Source: an uncultured Anaerococcus sp. (lineage in GTDB: Bacteria; Bacillota_A; Clostridia; Tissierellales; Peptoniphilaceae). From it: DNA of 15,961 bases. Under the pieces are notes generated by a model. That model did not search any database and had not been told where the DNA came from. It saw nothing but the letters and a program-made list of their open reading frames with translations. The stretch lies in contig CABTWT010000018.1 of NCBI GenBank assembly GCA_902488555.1, positions 1-15,961 of the forward strand. The letters are read 5' to 3'. Positions 1-7,233 of this stretch are shown here, piece after piece. Position 1 is the first letter of the stretch, and each line of letters starts with the position of its first letter. The translations under genes were made by a program, and so were the position numbers.

Positions 1-35
1 AAGAACTTGATAAGATGAATATCAAAGATTTATAA
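1..35 (+). CDS. C-terminal tail of an upstream plus-strand gene (partial)
   Basis: Reading frame 3 is open from the window edge and encodes a charged tail (ELDKMNIKDL) before a TAA at 33-35. The stop lies six bases before a strong terminator hairpin, which is what the end of a plus-strand gene should look like. Only about ten codons are visible, so neither the product nor the reality of the gene can be settled here; it would be convergent with murJ. Confidence 0.45.
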   Translation, partial: ELDKMNIKDL

Positions 36-70
36 AAAACAAAGCTTGAGAATTACTCAAGCTTTTTCTT
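36..70. terminator. Bidirectional intrinsic terminator overlapping the end of murJ
   Basis: AAGCTTGAG (42-50) and CTCAAGCTT (56-64) form a perfect 9-bp stem around a 5-base loop. On the plus strand it is followed by a T-rich run (TTTTTCTTTTTC); on the minus strand by TG and then six T. It can therefore end both the plus-strand gene on the left and the minus-strand murJ operon. The murJ stop codon (53-55) sits in the loop, so the last murJ codons are part of the hairpin. Confidence 0.85.
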
Positions 71-1558
71 TTTCTTCTTAAAGGCTGCTAGTATTTGGTC
101 GAATTCGTCGACTTTTAGTATATATACTAGCCCAACATATACTAGCCCTGCAAGGGCAATGGTTACTAGTAGCCATAGGTTGGATGGTTTTATGGAAAAG
201 AAGAATTTTGTAAATACTCCCATGACTCCTCCAGCTAAGATAATCTTTCCTATATTTTTTAAGATATAAGGATAATCTAGCTTACCAAAATATTTATAAT
301 AGGCTATTAGAGCCATTAAAACTGCTGAAAATTGGCTAAATGTTGTAGCAAGGGCTAGACCAACTAAGCCGTAGGCCCTAGATAGGACAAAGTCCAAAAA
401 TATATTAATCCCCAACTGAATAAAAGCAATAATTGTTGGTATTTTTGTGTTTTGATGGCTAAAAAATGATAGGTAGAGCAAGTCGGCTAAGGCTGGACCT
501 ATAAGGTAAAGGCTATAGTAAAATAGAACCTTGCTTGTTGCAAGCATATCTTGATAGGTAAACTCGCCCCTGTAATAGACAAAGGTGATTATAGGTTTTG
601 ATAAAACCATAAGGCCTATAATGGATGGGATAAATAGGGTCATTATCTTAACCAGGCTTTGTCCTGTCAAATCTTTCATAGCCTTGATGTCTCCATTTGC
701 AACTAGCTTTCCTATGATTGGATATGCTGTGATTTGGAAGGGAATAATGAAGGTTGAACTTACTATTCTTAAAATCTTTAGGGCATAGTTTACTATTGAT
801 ACCCCTCCATTTGGAGCAACTATAGATGCAAATGATTGGTCTACAATGGTTGATATGTAGACTGCTGCCATGGTAAAGGTTGTTGGCAAAGAAAGGATGA
901 TTAGTTTTTTGACATTGGGATCAAGGCCAAAGCTAATTTTTTCTCTTCTAAAACCAGCTTTTTTTGTCGCACGAGGGAACATAGCATATTGTAGGAAGTA
1001 TGCCAAAAATATACCAACTGCCATTATGGCAACATTGCCCTTTGAGACCATTATTGTAAGTCCTAGCAATATATTCATGATGACCAGAGGTAAGGCTGGA
1101 GTAAGAAAATCTCCCTTAACTTGCAAATATGCAGAAAATATTGCTGCGTAGACATTTGGATAAATAGTAAGTATGACAGCTCTCATAAAGAGGGAGGCAA
1201 TTTTTAGTTTCTCCCCACTATAGCCTGCTGCAAAAAGTTTTACTATAAATGGTGCAAATACAAGACCCAATATCATCATAAGGGTAGTTAGAAACAGCAT
1301 AAAATCTAGAAGTCTATTGGTAAAATGGTCTCCAGATTTTTCATCGCCATTTTTAATAACCTCATTGTAAGTAGGTATGTATGTCTTGGATAGGGCGTAG
1401 GTTATTACTGAAAAAATCAAGGTTGCAGCTGTGGTTGATGTATTGAAAGCATCAGTAATATCGCCAGTACCATAGGTAAAAGAAAAAATCATCTCACGTA
1501 CAAATGAGAAGATTTTTCCAACCAAGTTTAATATCATTAAAAGTAAGGTGTTATTCAT
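53..1558 (-). CDS. murJ: MurJ/MviN-type lipid II flippase
   Basis: This integral membrane protein of the MOP superfamily (MurJ/MviN) flips lipid-linked peptidoglycan precursor (lipid II) to the outer face of the membrane. The 501 residues are typical for the family (about 510). The N-terminal signature is visible: a first helix, then Arg-Glu-Met (about 21-23) and the G..D.TDAFN segment (about 30-40), which corresponds to the conserved Arg and TDAF region of MurJ. About 13-14 hydrophobic segments follow, ending in a Lys-rich tail encoded partly by the terminator. The start codon overlaps the stop of the upstream 170-residue gene (ATGA) and has no clear Shine-Dalgarno sequence, so translation is probably coupled. 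It is last in the T-box-led ABC operon. Related MOP polysaccharide exporters cannot be fully excluded, but the N-terminal motif favours MurJ. Confidence 0.85.
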   Translation of the reverse strand: MNNTLLLMILNLVGKIFSFVREMIFSFTYGTGDITDAFNTSTTAATLIFSVITYALSKTYIPTYNEVIKNGDEKSGDHFTNRLLDFMLFLTTLMMILGLVFAPFIVKLFAAGYSGEKLKIASLFMRAVILTIYPNVYAAIFSAYLQVKGDFLTPALPLVIMNILLGLTIMVSKGNVAIMAVGIFLAYFLQYAMFPRATKKAGFRREKISFGLDPNVKKLIILSLPTTFTMAAVYISTIVDQSFASIVAPNGGVSIVNYALKILRIVSSTFIIPFQITAYPIIGKLVANGDIKAMKDLTGQSLVKIMTLFIPSIIGLMVLSKPIITFVYYRGEFTYQDMLATSKVLFYYSLYLIGPALADLLYLSFFSHQNTKIPTIIAFIQLGINIFLDFVLSRAYGLVGLALATTFSQFSAVLMALIAYYKYFGKLDYPYILKNIGKIILAGGVMGVFTKFFFSIKPSNLWLLVTIALAGLVYVGLVYILKVDEFDQILAAFKKKKKKLE

Positions 1559-2067
1559 GATTTTTTGTGAGCATATCCAAGTAGAAAATTGTCTATAGAT
1601 TCTATTTCCAAGGTTACAAGGTCTGTTATAGCAATTTCAAATTGGTCAAAGATTTTTGCATTTGTTTGATTTAGTGCATCTATTACAACTTTTTCATCAT
1701 CATAAGATTTTACAAAGCCTGTTATAGAGTCAAAATAATCGAAGCTTGTTGAAAGGGTGATTATTTTGTGGTTGTCTTTGGCGTATTTAATCAAATCTAT
1801 GAAGTCAGGTTTTGATTTATAGATCTCATTGTCGCTGTCACCTATAGAAATATTGCCCCAAAAATCCATATATTTTTCGATCTTTTTAAGGTAGTCTGTA
1901 TTTGTTTCGATTCCATCAATCATCCTAGTATCAAACAATAGGTAACCATCAAGCTTGCCTTGGTCATCTACAAGGTGGGTAAATAGTCTATTATTTTCTT
2001 GATAGATTATATAGCCAACGGCAAATGAGTCTTCGCTGGTGGAATATATTTCTACTAAGTCTGTCAT
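1555..2067 (-). CDS. Hypothetical protein with duplicated beta-rich halves, in the murJ operon
   Basis: I do not recognise this 170-residue, acidic, apparently cytoplasmic protein; there is no signal peptide or membrane segment. Residues about 15-60 (AVGYIIY... D..GKLDGYLLFDT.MIDGIET) and about 115-158 (ITGFVKSY... IFDQFEIAITDLVTLEI) share a Gly-hydrophobic-strand / D-x-F / I-x-x-hydrophobic pattern. That suggests two copies of a small beta-barrel (Sm-like or PRC-like) joined by a helical linker; this is inference from pattern only. It starts 14 bases after the ABC ATPase gene with a good site (AGAGGAG) and overlaps murJ by 4 bases, so it is clearly part of the operon and may be translationally coupled to the flippase. 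Confidence 0.8.
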   Translation of the reverse strand: MTDLVEIYSTSEDSFAVGYIIYQENNRLFTHLVDDQGKLDGYLLFDTRMIDGIETNTDYLKKIEKYMDFWGNISIGDSDNEIYKSKPDFIDLIKYAKDNHKIITLSTSFDYFDSITGFVKSYDDEKVVIDALNQTNAKIFDQFEIAITDLVTLEIESIDNFLLGYAHKKS

Positions 2068-2081
2068 ATTTTCTCCTCTTA

Positions 2082-2816
2082 TTAATTATTTAAAAACCTA
2101 GATAAGAATTCTTTAGTTCTATCGTGGGTCGGATTTGTGAAAATGTCATTTGGTTTTCCATCTTCTAAGATTATACCTTTATCCATAAATAATACCCTAG
2201 TAGAAACATCTCTTGCAAAGTCCATCTCATGGGTTACTACAATCATTATTATCCCACTTTTGGCAAGCTTTGTCATAACTTCAAGTACTTCGCCTACCAT
2301 CTCTGGGTCAAGTGCACTAGTTGGCTCATCAAACAATAGAACCTTTGGATTCATACAAAGGGCACGGGCTATGGCAACTCTTTGCTTTTGTCCACCGGAT
2401 AGCTGGCTTGCCTTGGAATCTTTAAAACCATCCATTCCAACATCGGTCAAATATTTCATAGCTAGCTCTTGGGCGTCTTTTTTTGATCTTTTCAAAACTT
2501 TTTCTTGGCCCAGGGTGCAGTTTTCCAAGACATTTTTGTTTTCAAAAAGATTAAAGTTTTGAAAAACCATGCCTACTTCAGACCTGTAGTGTCTTTCATC
2601 GAAGTGTTCAGATAGGATATTTTTGTCCATATAGTAAATCTCGCCACTAGTTGGTCTTTCTAGTAAGTTTAAACATCTTAGCAAGGTTGACTTACCAGAA
2701 CCAGAAGAACCTATGATGGAAACTACTTCGTTTTTATTAACTTCAAAATTTATATCTTTTAGGACTAAGTTTTGACCAAACTTTTTTTCCAAATTTTTAA
2801 CCTTTAATATTGGCAT
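2082..2816 (-). CDS. Amino-acid ABC transporter ATP-binding protein (GlnQ/HisP family)
   Basis: This cytoplasmic ATPase powers the polar-amino-acid importer encoded just upstream. All nucleotide-binding motifs are intact in the 244 residues: Walker [10 protein letters not shown] (36-44), Q-loop Gln86, signature LSGGQKQR (139-146), Walker B VLLFDE (159-164), the D-loop SALD and switch His196. Length and the '[10 protein letters not shown]' segment are typical of the PAAT family. The start overlaps the 3' end of the permease gene by 20 bases and has an AGGAG site at 2823-2827 inside that gene, so the two are translated together. Substrate identity comes from the binding protein and leader, not from this subunit. 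Confidence 0.93.
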   Translation of the reverse strand: MPILKVKNLEKKFGQNLVLKDINFEVNKNEVVSIIGSSGSGKSTLLRCLNLLERPTSGEIYYMDKNILSEHFDERHYRSEVGMVFQNFNLFENKNVLENCTLGQEKVLKRSKKDAQELAMKYLTDVGMDGFKDSKASQLSGGQKQRVAIARALCMNPKVLLFDEPTSALDPEMVGEVLEVMTKLAKSGIIMIVVTHEMDFARDVSTRVLFMDKGIILEDGKPNDIFTNPTHDRTKEFLSRFLNN

Positions 2817-4389
2817 TTTTTACTCCTGTAGTTGCTTCGTGGATATATTCTCTTCCGTTCATTTTTCTTTCTAAGTGATTGATTATTCTAGTAATAACAA
2901 AGGTTAGTACAAAGTATATTATTGCAGTAATCAAATATGTTGGGAAGTACTGGTAGGTTGATCCTGCTACAGACTTAGACATAAAGAATAATTCTGTTAC
3001 AGATATTACATTAAGGACTGATGTATCCTTGATATTGATTACAAATTCATTGCCCAGAGATGGCAAGATGTTTTTCACTGCCTGTGGCAAAACAACATTG
3101 GTCATGGTTTGAAAATGTGTCATTCCTAGGGCCTTACAAGCCTCAAATTGGCCGTTATCAATCGAATTAATACCGCCTCTTACTACCTCTGACATGTAAG
3201 CTCCTGTGTTTATGGAAACTATGAGGATTGCTGCAAACATTGTTGATAGGTCAATATCAAAATATTGTTTTAGCCCATAAAATATTATTACAGATTGGAC
3301 CATCATAGGTGTGCCACGGAATATTTCTACATAAGCTGATAAGATAAAGTTTATTATCTTATGAAGGATATAAGAAAATTTATTTTTGCTTTTGTTAATC
3401 TCGATTTTTCTAATAACTGCAACGAGAAGTCCTATCAAAAATCCTAGTATTGTAGATAGTATAGCAATAAATAGGGTGTTTACTATACCTCTAAGAAATA
3501 GGGAAGAGTACTTTTGCCAGATTTGTGACATTTCTCCAAAGAAAGTTGGATTTTCTCCACTAGTTTCATTTGCAGTAGTTAGTAGGACCATTTCCTTCAT
3601 CAATTCTTCCCTTTGTTCGCTAGAAACATTTTCTAAGGCTTGGTTAAGTTTTGGAGTAAGGTCAGAATTTTTCTTGACACCTATAGAAATTGATGTAAGT
3701 GATGAGTCAACTGTAAAGCCATTATCTTCGTCAAATTGAACAAAGATAAGGTCTTTGTTTGCAGTCATGGCACTTTCGGCACCTGGCTTATCAGAAACAT
3801 AGCCATCGATGGTTCCTGCCTTAGTTGCGGCAATCATAGTTGGGAATGAATCAAGGGCTTGTTCCTTTTTTATATCTTGCATTTGATCTAACAAGTCATA
3901 GTGATATGTTCCCAATTGACCAGTAAGTTTTGCATCTGCAAAGTCTTTTATAGACTTAGCATCTTTATATTTGGAATTTTCCTTTAAGATTACTCCAACT
4001 ACAGCATCATAATATGAGTCGGTAAAATCTATTTGTTCTCTTCTCTCAGTTGTTGGGCTCATACCAGCAATTATAACGTCTATCTTTACACTGGTAAGGG
4101 CAGGGATTAGACCGTCCCAATCAATCTTATAAACTTCCAAATCCATATCAAGACTTTGGGCAACTTCTTTTGCTATGGCTATATCGTAACCATTGGCATA
4201 TTCTCCTGAGGAGTTTTTTACAGGAACCCCTCCATTGCTATCGTCTACTTCTGAGAAGTTATAAGGAGCGTAGTTGACCTCCATGCCAACTCTTAGGACC
4301 TTTTTGTCATTTGAGCTTGCAAAACTTGTACTAGCAAAGGCTAGAATAGTGATTAACAAGGTCAAAATAATTTTTCTTACTTTTTTCAT
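2797..4389 (-). CDS. Fused amino-acid ABC substrate-binding protein and permease
   Basis: This single chain carries the extracytoplasmic solute-binding domain and the membrane domain of a polar-amino-acid importer. Residues 1-25 are a signal peptide (Lys-rich start, hydrophobic core, Ser-Phe-Ala before the mature Ser). Residues about 33-262 match the SBP_bac_3 fold ('[14 protein letters not shown]', '[11 protein letters not shown]', '[18 protein letters not shown]'). About 295-515 are a HisM/GlnP-type permease with several membrane spans and the EAA loop EACKALGM...VLPQA from residue 416. SBP-permease fusions of about 480-730 residues are common in Firmicutes (GlnP type); at 530 it has one binding domain. 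The site GGAG lies 6-9 bases before the ATG. The T-box leader with a lysine specifier suggests lysine, or basic amino acids, as substrate; that is inference. Confidence 0.92.
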   Translation of the reverse strand: MKKVRKIILTLLITILAFASTSFASSNDKKVLRVGMEVNYAPYNFSEVDDSNGGVPVKNSSGEYANGYDIAIAKEVAQSLDMDLEVYKIDWDGLIPALTSVKIDVIIAGMSPTTERREQIDFTDSYYDAVVGVILKENSKYKDAKSIKDFADAKLTGQLGTYHYDLLDQMQDIKKEQALDSFPTMIAATKAGTIDGYVSDKPGAESAMTANKDLIFVQFDEDNGFTVDSSLTSISIGVKKNSDLTPKLNQALENVSSEQREELMKEMVLLTTANETSGENPTFFGEMSQIWQKYSSLFLRGIVNTLFIAILSTILGFLIGLLVAVIRKIEINKSKNKFSYILHKIINFILSAYVEIFRGTPMMVQSVIIFYGLKQYFDIDLSTMFAAILIVSINTGAYMSEVVRGGINSIDNGQFEACKALGMTHFQTMTNVVLPQAVKNILPSLGNEFVINIKDTSVLNVISVTELFFMSKSVAGSTYQYFPTYLITAIIYFVLTFVITRIINHLERKMNGREYIHEATTGVKNANIKG

Positions 4390-4425
4390 GTTTTCTCTCC
4401 TAATCTTTCTGGGCTAAAAAAGTGT

Positions 4426-4474
4426 AAAAAAATACACGCGCTCATATCATCCCTTGGGACGATTGTGCCGTGTT
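4426..4474 (-). terminator. T-box-controlled intrinsic terminator
   Basis: On the minus strand ACACG...CGTGT forms the lower stem and ATCGTCC-CAAG-GGATGAT the upper stem, followed by seven T (4426-4432). The lower stem uses the ACACGG part of the T-box sequence itself, so it competes with the antiterminator, as expected for class I transcriptional T-boxes. Confidence 0.85.
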
Positions 4475-4678
4475 ACCACCCAAATTTATGTACACCTCAC
4501 GATATACACCTCATCAAGTACATACATACTCTATTGCTATAACGGGCAATCCCGCCTTTAGATCAAATCATCCCCAAAGGTACTCCGAGTTTTTATTCAC
4601 TAAACAAGCCTTTATCCCATTTCCACCGTCAGGGACTCTCTATAAAATTTAATCTAGCTACTCATCTCTTCTTCGTTT
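4426..4678 (-). promoter_or_regulatory. T-box riboswitch, lysine (AAA) specifier
   Basis: The transcribed minus strand holds the T-box sequence TGGGTGGTAACACGGC (4467-4482, consensus GGGTGGTACCGCGG) followed by a terminator. Stem I begins with GATGAGTAG near 4665. The distal side returns with GTTTAG-TGAA-T-AAA-A-ACTC. Lining this up with the B. subtilis glyQS specifier loop (GAA-A-GGC-A) puts the specifier at 4592-4594, AAA, i.e. lysine. The variable base of the UGGN bulge is U, which pairs with the discriminator A expected for tRNA-Lys. A Stem III (TATGTAC/GTACATA) precedes the T-box. Uncharged tRNA should stabilise the antiterminator and switch on the ABC transporter operon. T-box identity is firm; the specifier assignment is by hand alignment. 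Confidence 0.9.
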
Positions 4679-4682
4679 TTAC

Positions 4683-4698
4683 TTATAATACATTATAA
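4683..4698. repeat. Inverted repeat across the divergent promoter region
   Basis: TTATAAT-AC-ATTATAA has perfect 7-bp arms and a 2-base centre. It covers the -10 region of the leftward T-box promoter and also supplies a TATAAT (4694-4699) that could be the -10 box of niaR on the plus strand, where the -35 match is poor. It may be two overlapping -10 elements by chance, or an operator shared by the two divergent units. Confidence 0.45.
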
Positions 4699-4712
4699 TT
4701 TAAAAATGTCAA
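4685..4712 (-). promoter_or_regulatory. Promoter of the T-box/ABC transporter/murJ operon
   Basis: A perfect -35 box TTGACA (4707-4712) is followed after 16 bases by TATTAT (4685-4690) on the minus strand. Transcription would start near 4678, at the beginning of the T-box leader. It overlaps the region upstream of divergently transcribed niaR. Confidence 0.8.
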
Positions 4713-4746
4713 GCTTTAAAGGTATATTAGAGAAAAGAGGTAAAAA

Positions 4747-5244
4747 ATGAAAATAAGTGATAGGCAAAATCAGATAATAAAAATCTTACAAGAAGAAGAA
4801 GATCCCCAAAGTGGACAAGCTTTGGCCCAAAGATTTGGTGTTTCTAGGCAAATTATAGTAAAAGACATAGGAGTTTTGAAGGCTTTTGGTATCAATATCA
4901 TATCTACAAATAGGGGATACAAGATAGATGGTGAGGGTTCATTGACCTATATCCTAGAATCCCACCATGAGGATAAGGATATAAGAGATGAGCTAAATAC
5001 TATTGTTGATAACGGTGGAATAATAGTAGATGTCTTCATCAACCATCCTGTCTATGGGGTGATTAAAAAGGATTTGGACATACATTCTAGATCTGGCGTT
5101 ACAAATTTTGTCAAAAATATGACTTCTTCCATTCCTTTGAAGAATTTGACAGAGAATATCCACTACCACACCATTAAAGTCAAAAGCGAAGAAGACTTTA
5201 ACAAAATAAAAAAAGCCTTGTCAGATAAAGGTTACCTGAATTAA
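4747..5244 (+). CDS. niaR: Nicotinate-responsive transcriptional repressor NiaR (HTH + 3H domain)
   Basis: NiaR (YrxA) represses NAD-precursor uptake or synthesis genes when nicotinate is plentiful. Residues about 5-58 form an HTH_11 winged helix ('RQNQIIKILQ...SGQALAQRFGVSRQIIVKDIGVL'). Residues about 70-163 are the 3H domain with the conserved histidines His73/His74, His100, His113, His139 and His141. The spacing of His74, Glu82, His139 and His141 fits the metal site as I recall it for the Thermotoga homologue. The 165 residues are close to the usual 170-180. AGAGG at 4736-4740 is the ribosome site. It lies divergent from the ABC operon and directly before a transporter gene with a palindromic promoter. 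Confidence 0.9.
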   Translation: MKISDRQNQIIKILQEEEDPQSGQALAQRFGVSRQIIVKDIGVLKAFGINIISTNRGYKIDGEGSLTYILESHHEDKDIRDELNTIVDNGGIIVDVFINHPVYGVIKKDLDIHSRSGVTNFVKNMTSSIPLKNLTENIHYHTIKVKSEEDFNKIKKALSDKGYLN

Positions 5245-5252
5245 TTTTTCAG

Positions 5253-5285
5253 TGTATATACAATTGAATATTTTTGTGCTATACT
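5253..5285 (+). promoter_or_regulatory. Promoter of the PTS_EIIC_2 transporter with palindromic candidate NiaR operator
   Basis: The extended -10 TGCTATACT ends at 5285; 17 bases upstream of TATACT lies TATACA (5257-5262), a 4/6 match to TTGACA. The perfect palindrome TGTATATACA (5253-5262) covers that -35 box, the classic place for a repressor operator. NiaR is encoded immediately upstream and is the obvious candidate regulator. I have not been able to compare the palindrome with a verified NiaR consensus. Confidence 0.6.
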
Positions 5286-5313
5286 TAACGAAAAGCATTT
5301 GAAAGGAATTAGC

Positions 5314-6333
5314 ATGAAAAAATATTTACAAGAACAAAACATCGACCTTTCAGCCAAGGTCTACATTATCGATGCACTAGGGGCTATGGCCTTTGGTCTT
5401 TTTGCATCGCTTTTGGTTGGAACTATTTTAAATTCTATAGGCACTAGCTTTGGCATAGACTTTCTTACTGAGCGTATATGGCCACTTGTTACTAAGTCCA
5501 CAGGAGCTGCTATAGCTGTTTCTATAGCCTATGCTTTGAAGGCTCCTAGCCTAATCCTATTTGCAGTTACCATTGTGGGAAACGGAGCCTATGAACTTGG
5601 CGGCCCAGTTGGGGTATATGTTGCGACAATCTTTGCGGTAGAATTTGGCAAGCTAGTATCAAAAAGAACTAAGCTTGATATTATAATAACTCCAGCCCTC
5701 ACTATTCTAATAGGCGTCCTTGTGGGGGACTTTATTGGACCAGGTGTAGCAGGGTTTATGGCAAGTCTAGGCAGTATCATTATGAAGGCAACAGAGCTAC
5801 AACCATTTTTGATGGGCATAGTGGTTGCTGTCCTTGTAGGCCTTGCCCTAACTTTGCCGATATCATCAGCTGCCATATGTATGATGCTATCTTTGTCAGG
5901 CCTTGCTGGTGGAGCTGCAACAGTAGGTTGTTCAGCACAAATGATTGGCTTTGCTATAATTTCCTATAAGGACAATGGTCTAGAAGGGCTCCTTGCCCAG
6001 GGTCTTGGAACCTCCATGTTTCAAGTGCCAAATACCATCAAAAATCCTTGGATATGGTTGCCACCGACCCTTGCTGGTGCAATCCTAGGCCCACTTGCGA
6101 CAGTGGTTTTTAAAATGGAAAACTCGCCTTTGGGATCAGGCATGGGAACTAGTGGACTTGTAGGACAAATTGCCACAATTAATACCATGGCAGGGGCTAG
6201 ACCAGTAAGTATCTTGCTTTTGCAAATACTACTCCTACACTTTATTTTGCCAGCAGTCTTATCCTTTATAATTTATAAAATAATGGGCAAAAAAGGCCTT
6301 ATAAAAGATGGAGATATGAAGATTGATTTTTAG
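5314..6333 (+). CDS. Stand-alone PTS_EIIC_2-family membrane transporter, possibly NiaR-regulated
   Basis: This 339-residue, very hydrophobic protein has about nine to ten membrane segments and is rich in Gly/Ala motifs ('GNGAYELGGPVGVYVAT', 'LPISSAAICMMLSLSGLAGGAATVGCSAQM', 'GMGTSGLVGQIATI'). These are characteristic of the family annotated as PTS sugar transporter subunit IIC (PTS_EIIC_2, PF13303). No EIIA or EIIB gene or domain is nearby, so sugar phosphotransfer is not supported. The start is ATG at 5314 with AAGGA at 5303-5307; an upstream in-frame TTG at 5299 precedes that site and is rejected. Gene order and the operator-like palindrome suggest control by NiaR and hence nicotinate or related precursor transport; SEED uses the name niaY for a nicotinate-regulated transporter, but I cannot confirm it is this family. 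Confidence 0.82.
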   Translation: MKKYLQEQNIDLSAKVYIIDALGAMAFGLFASLLVGTILNSIGTSFGIDFLTERIWPLVTKSTGAAIAVSIAYALKAPSLILFAVTIVGNGAYELGGPVGVYVATIFAVEFGKLVSKRTKLDIIITPALTILIGVLVGDFIGPGVAGFMASLGSIIMKATELQPFLMGIVVAVLVGLALTLPISSAAICMMLSLSGLAGGAATVGCSAQMIGFAIISYKDNGLEGLLAQGLGTSMFQVPNTIKNPWIWLPPTLAGAILGPLATVVFKMENSPLGSGMGTSGLVGQIATINTMAGARPVSILLLQILLLHFILPAVLSFIIYKIMGKKGLIKDGDMKIDF

Positions 6334-6362
6334 GACTTAAAAATATTTAAAGTCCTCTTTAT
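6332..6362 (+). terminator. Hairpin after the PTS_EIIC_2 gene (weak terminator)
   Basis: AGGACTT (6332-6338) pairs with AAGTCCT (6350-6356), and the stem can extend through AAA/TTT. It is followed only by CTTTAT, a poor U-tract. It begins at the stop codon of the transporter gene. Confidence 0.5.
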
Positions 6363-6389
6363 GGAAATTTAATAAAAATTAGATATAAT
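6362..6389 (+). promoter_or_regulatory. Promoter for mrp
   Basis: A consensus TATAAT lies at 6384-6389, with TGGAAA (6362-6367) 16 bases upstream as a poor -35. The start would fall near 6396, immediately before the palindromic hairpin at 6394-6420. There is no room for another promoter between that hairpin and the mrp ribosome site. Confidence 0.55.
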
Positions 6390-6393
6390 CATA

Positions 6394-6420
6394 AAAAGAG
6401 CATCATATGATGCTTTTTTT
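6394..6420 (+). terminator. Palindromic hairpin plus T-run at the 5' end of the mrp transcript
   Basis: AGCATCATATGATGCT (6399-6414) is a perfect 16-bp palindrome, flanked by A-rich sequence on the left and seven T on the right, so it looks like an intrinsic terminator. It could finish the PTS_EIIC_2 transcript. However, the mrp promoter lies just upstream, so the same hairpin would be the first thing transcribed in the mrp message. It may instead be an attenuator, an mRNA-stabilising 5' hairpin or an operator. Confidence 0.6.
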
Positions 6421-6439
6421 AAATACAAAGGAGTTAATA

Positions 6440-7225
6440 ATGGAAACAAAAAGAAATTTTGACCAATTTAAAGTAAATCTAAACGAAGGTTCATCAGTTG
6501 GTCATGTTATAGCAATCATGTCTGGTAAGGGTGGGGTAGGCAAATCCTCAGTAACTAGTATGCTTGCTAATAAATTAAACAAAGAAGGATACAAAGTTGG
6601 AGTTTTTGATGCAGACGTGACAGGACCATCTATACCTCAAGCCTTTGGTATCAATGACAATGTTAGAGGAACCAAGGAAGGTTTGATGTATCCAGGCATC
6701 AGTCGAGATGGAGTTGAAGTTATATCTGTAAATATGATTTTGCCTAATAAGACAGATCCGGTTGTGTGGAGATCTTCTATAGTAACTGGAGTTATCAAAC
6801 AATTCTACACAGATGTAGATTGGGGTAAGCTAGACTACCTACTAATCGACATGCCACCAGGAACAAGCGATGTGCCACTTACAGTTTTCCAATCACTACC
6901 AATAGATGGAATTGTAGCAGTTGCAACTCCACAAGGCTTAGTTGAGATGGTTGTAGAAAAATCCCTAAAAATGGCAAAAATGATGGGCAAGGATGTCATA
7001 GGCATAGTCGAAAATATGTCATATTTCAAATGCCCAGATTGTGGAAGTGTCCACAAGATTTTTGGCGAGAGCAATATTGATCAAGTTGCAGAAAACCATG
7101 GCATAGATACAGTAGCAAAACTACCAATAGACCCACAAATAGCAGAACTAATAGATAAGGGTCTAATAGAGGATAAGAATCCAAGCGAACTTGACCCAAT
7201 AGTTCAAAAAATCACAAGTTTATAG
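6440..7225 (+). CDS. mrp: Mrp/ApbC (NBP35-like) P-loop ATPase, Fe-S cluster carrier
   Basis: Mrp/ApbC proteins are dimeric cytoplasmic ATPases that bind and transfer Fe-S clusters to apoproteins. The deviant Walker A SGKGGVGKS is at residues 28-36, 'DADVTGPSIPQAFG' follows near 60, 'LIDMPPGTSDVP' marks Walker B/switch, and CPDC (198-201) is the CxxC pair that holds the bridging cluster. The protein has 261 residues and lacks the N-terminal MIP18/DUF59 domain found in longer family members, which is common in Firmicutes and archaea. The start is ATG 6440 with AAAGGAG at 6427-6433; an in-frame ATG at 6407 lies inside the terminator-like hairpin and has no ribosome site. The gene is followed after 8 bases by the DUF1002 gene, so the two form an operon. 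Confidence 0.92.
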   Translation: METKRNFDQFKVNLNEGSSVGHVIAIMSGKGGVGKSSVTSMLANKLNKEGYKVGVFDADVTGPSIPQAFGINDNVRGTKEGLMYPGISRDGVEVISVNMILPNKTDPVVWRSSIVTGVIKQFYTDVDWGKLDYLLIDMPPGTSDVPLTVFQSLPIDGIVAVATPQGLVEMVVEKSLKMAKMMGKDVIGIVENMSYFKCPDCGSVHKIFGESNIDQVAENHGIDTVAKLPIDPQIAELIDKGLIEDKNPSELDPIVQKITSL

Positions 7226-7233
7226 GAGGGGTT

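Noticed and set aside
585..1151. Plus-strand open frames inside murJ
   Set aside because: They are antisense shadows of a clear membrane-protein gene, without ribosome sites or recognisable products; the same applies to the other open frames opposite the ABC, NlpC/P60, HD, MFS, trkA and trkH genes.
4470..4652. Plus-strand 60-codon open frame
   Set aside because: It lies antisense to the T-box leader, whose conserved elements explain the sequence.
5299..5313. TTG start for the PTS_EIIC_2 gene
   Set aside because: The AAGGA ribosome site lies downstream of this TTG and 6 bases before ATG 5314.
6407..6439. Upstream ATG giving an 11-residue longer Mrp
   Set aside because: The codon sits in the middle of the palindromic hairpin with no ribosome site; AAAGGAG is correctly spaced only for ATG 6440.
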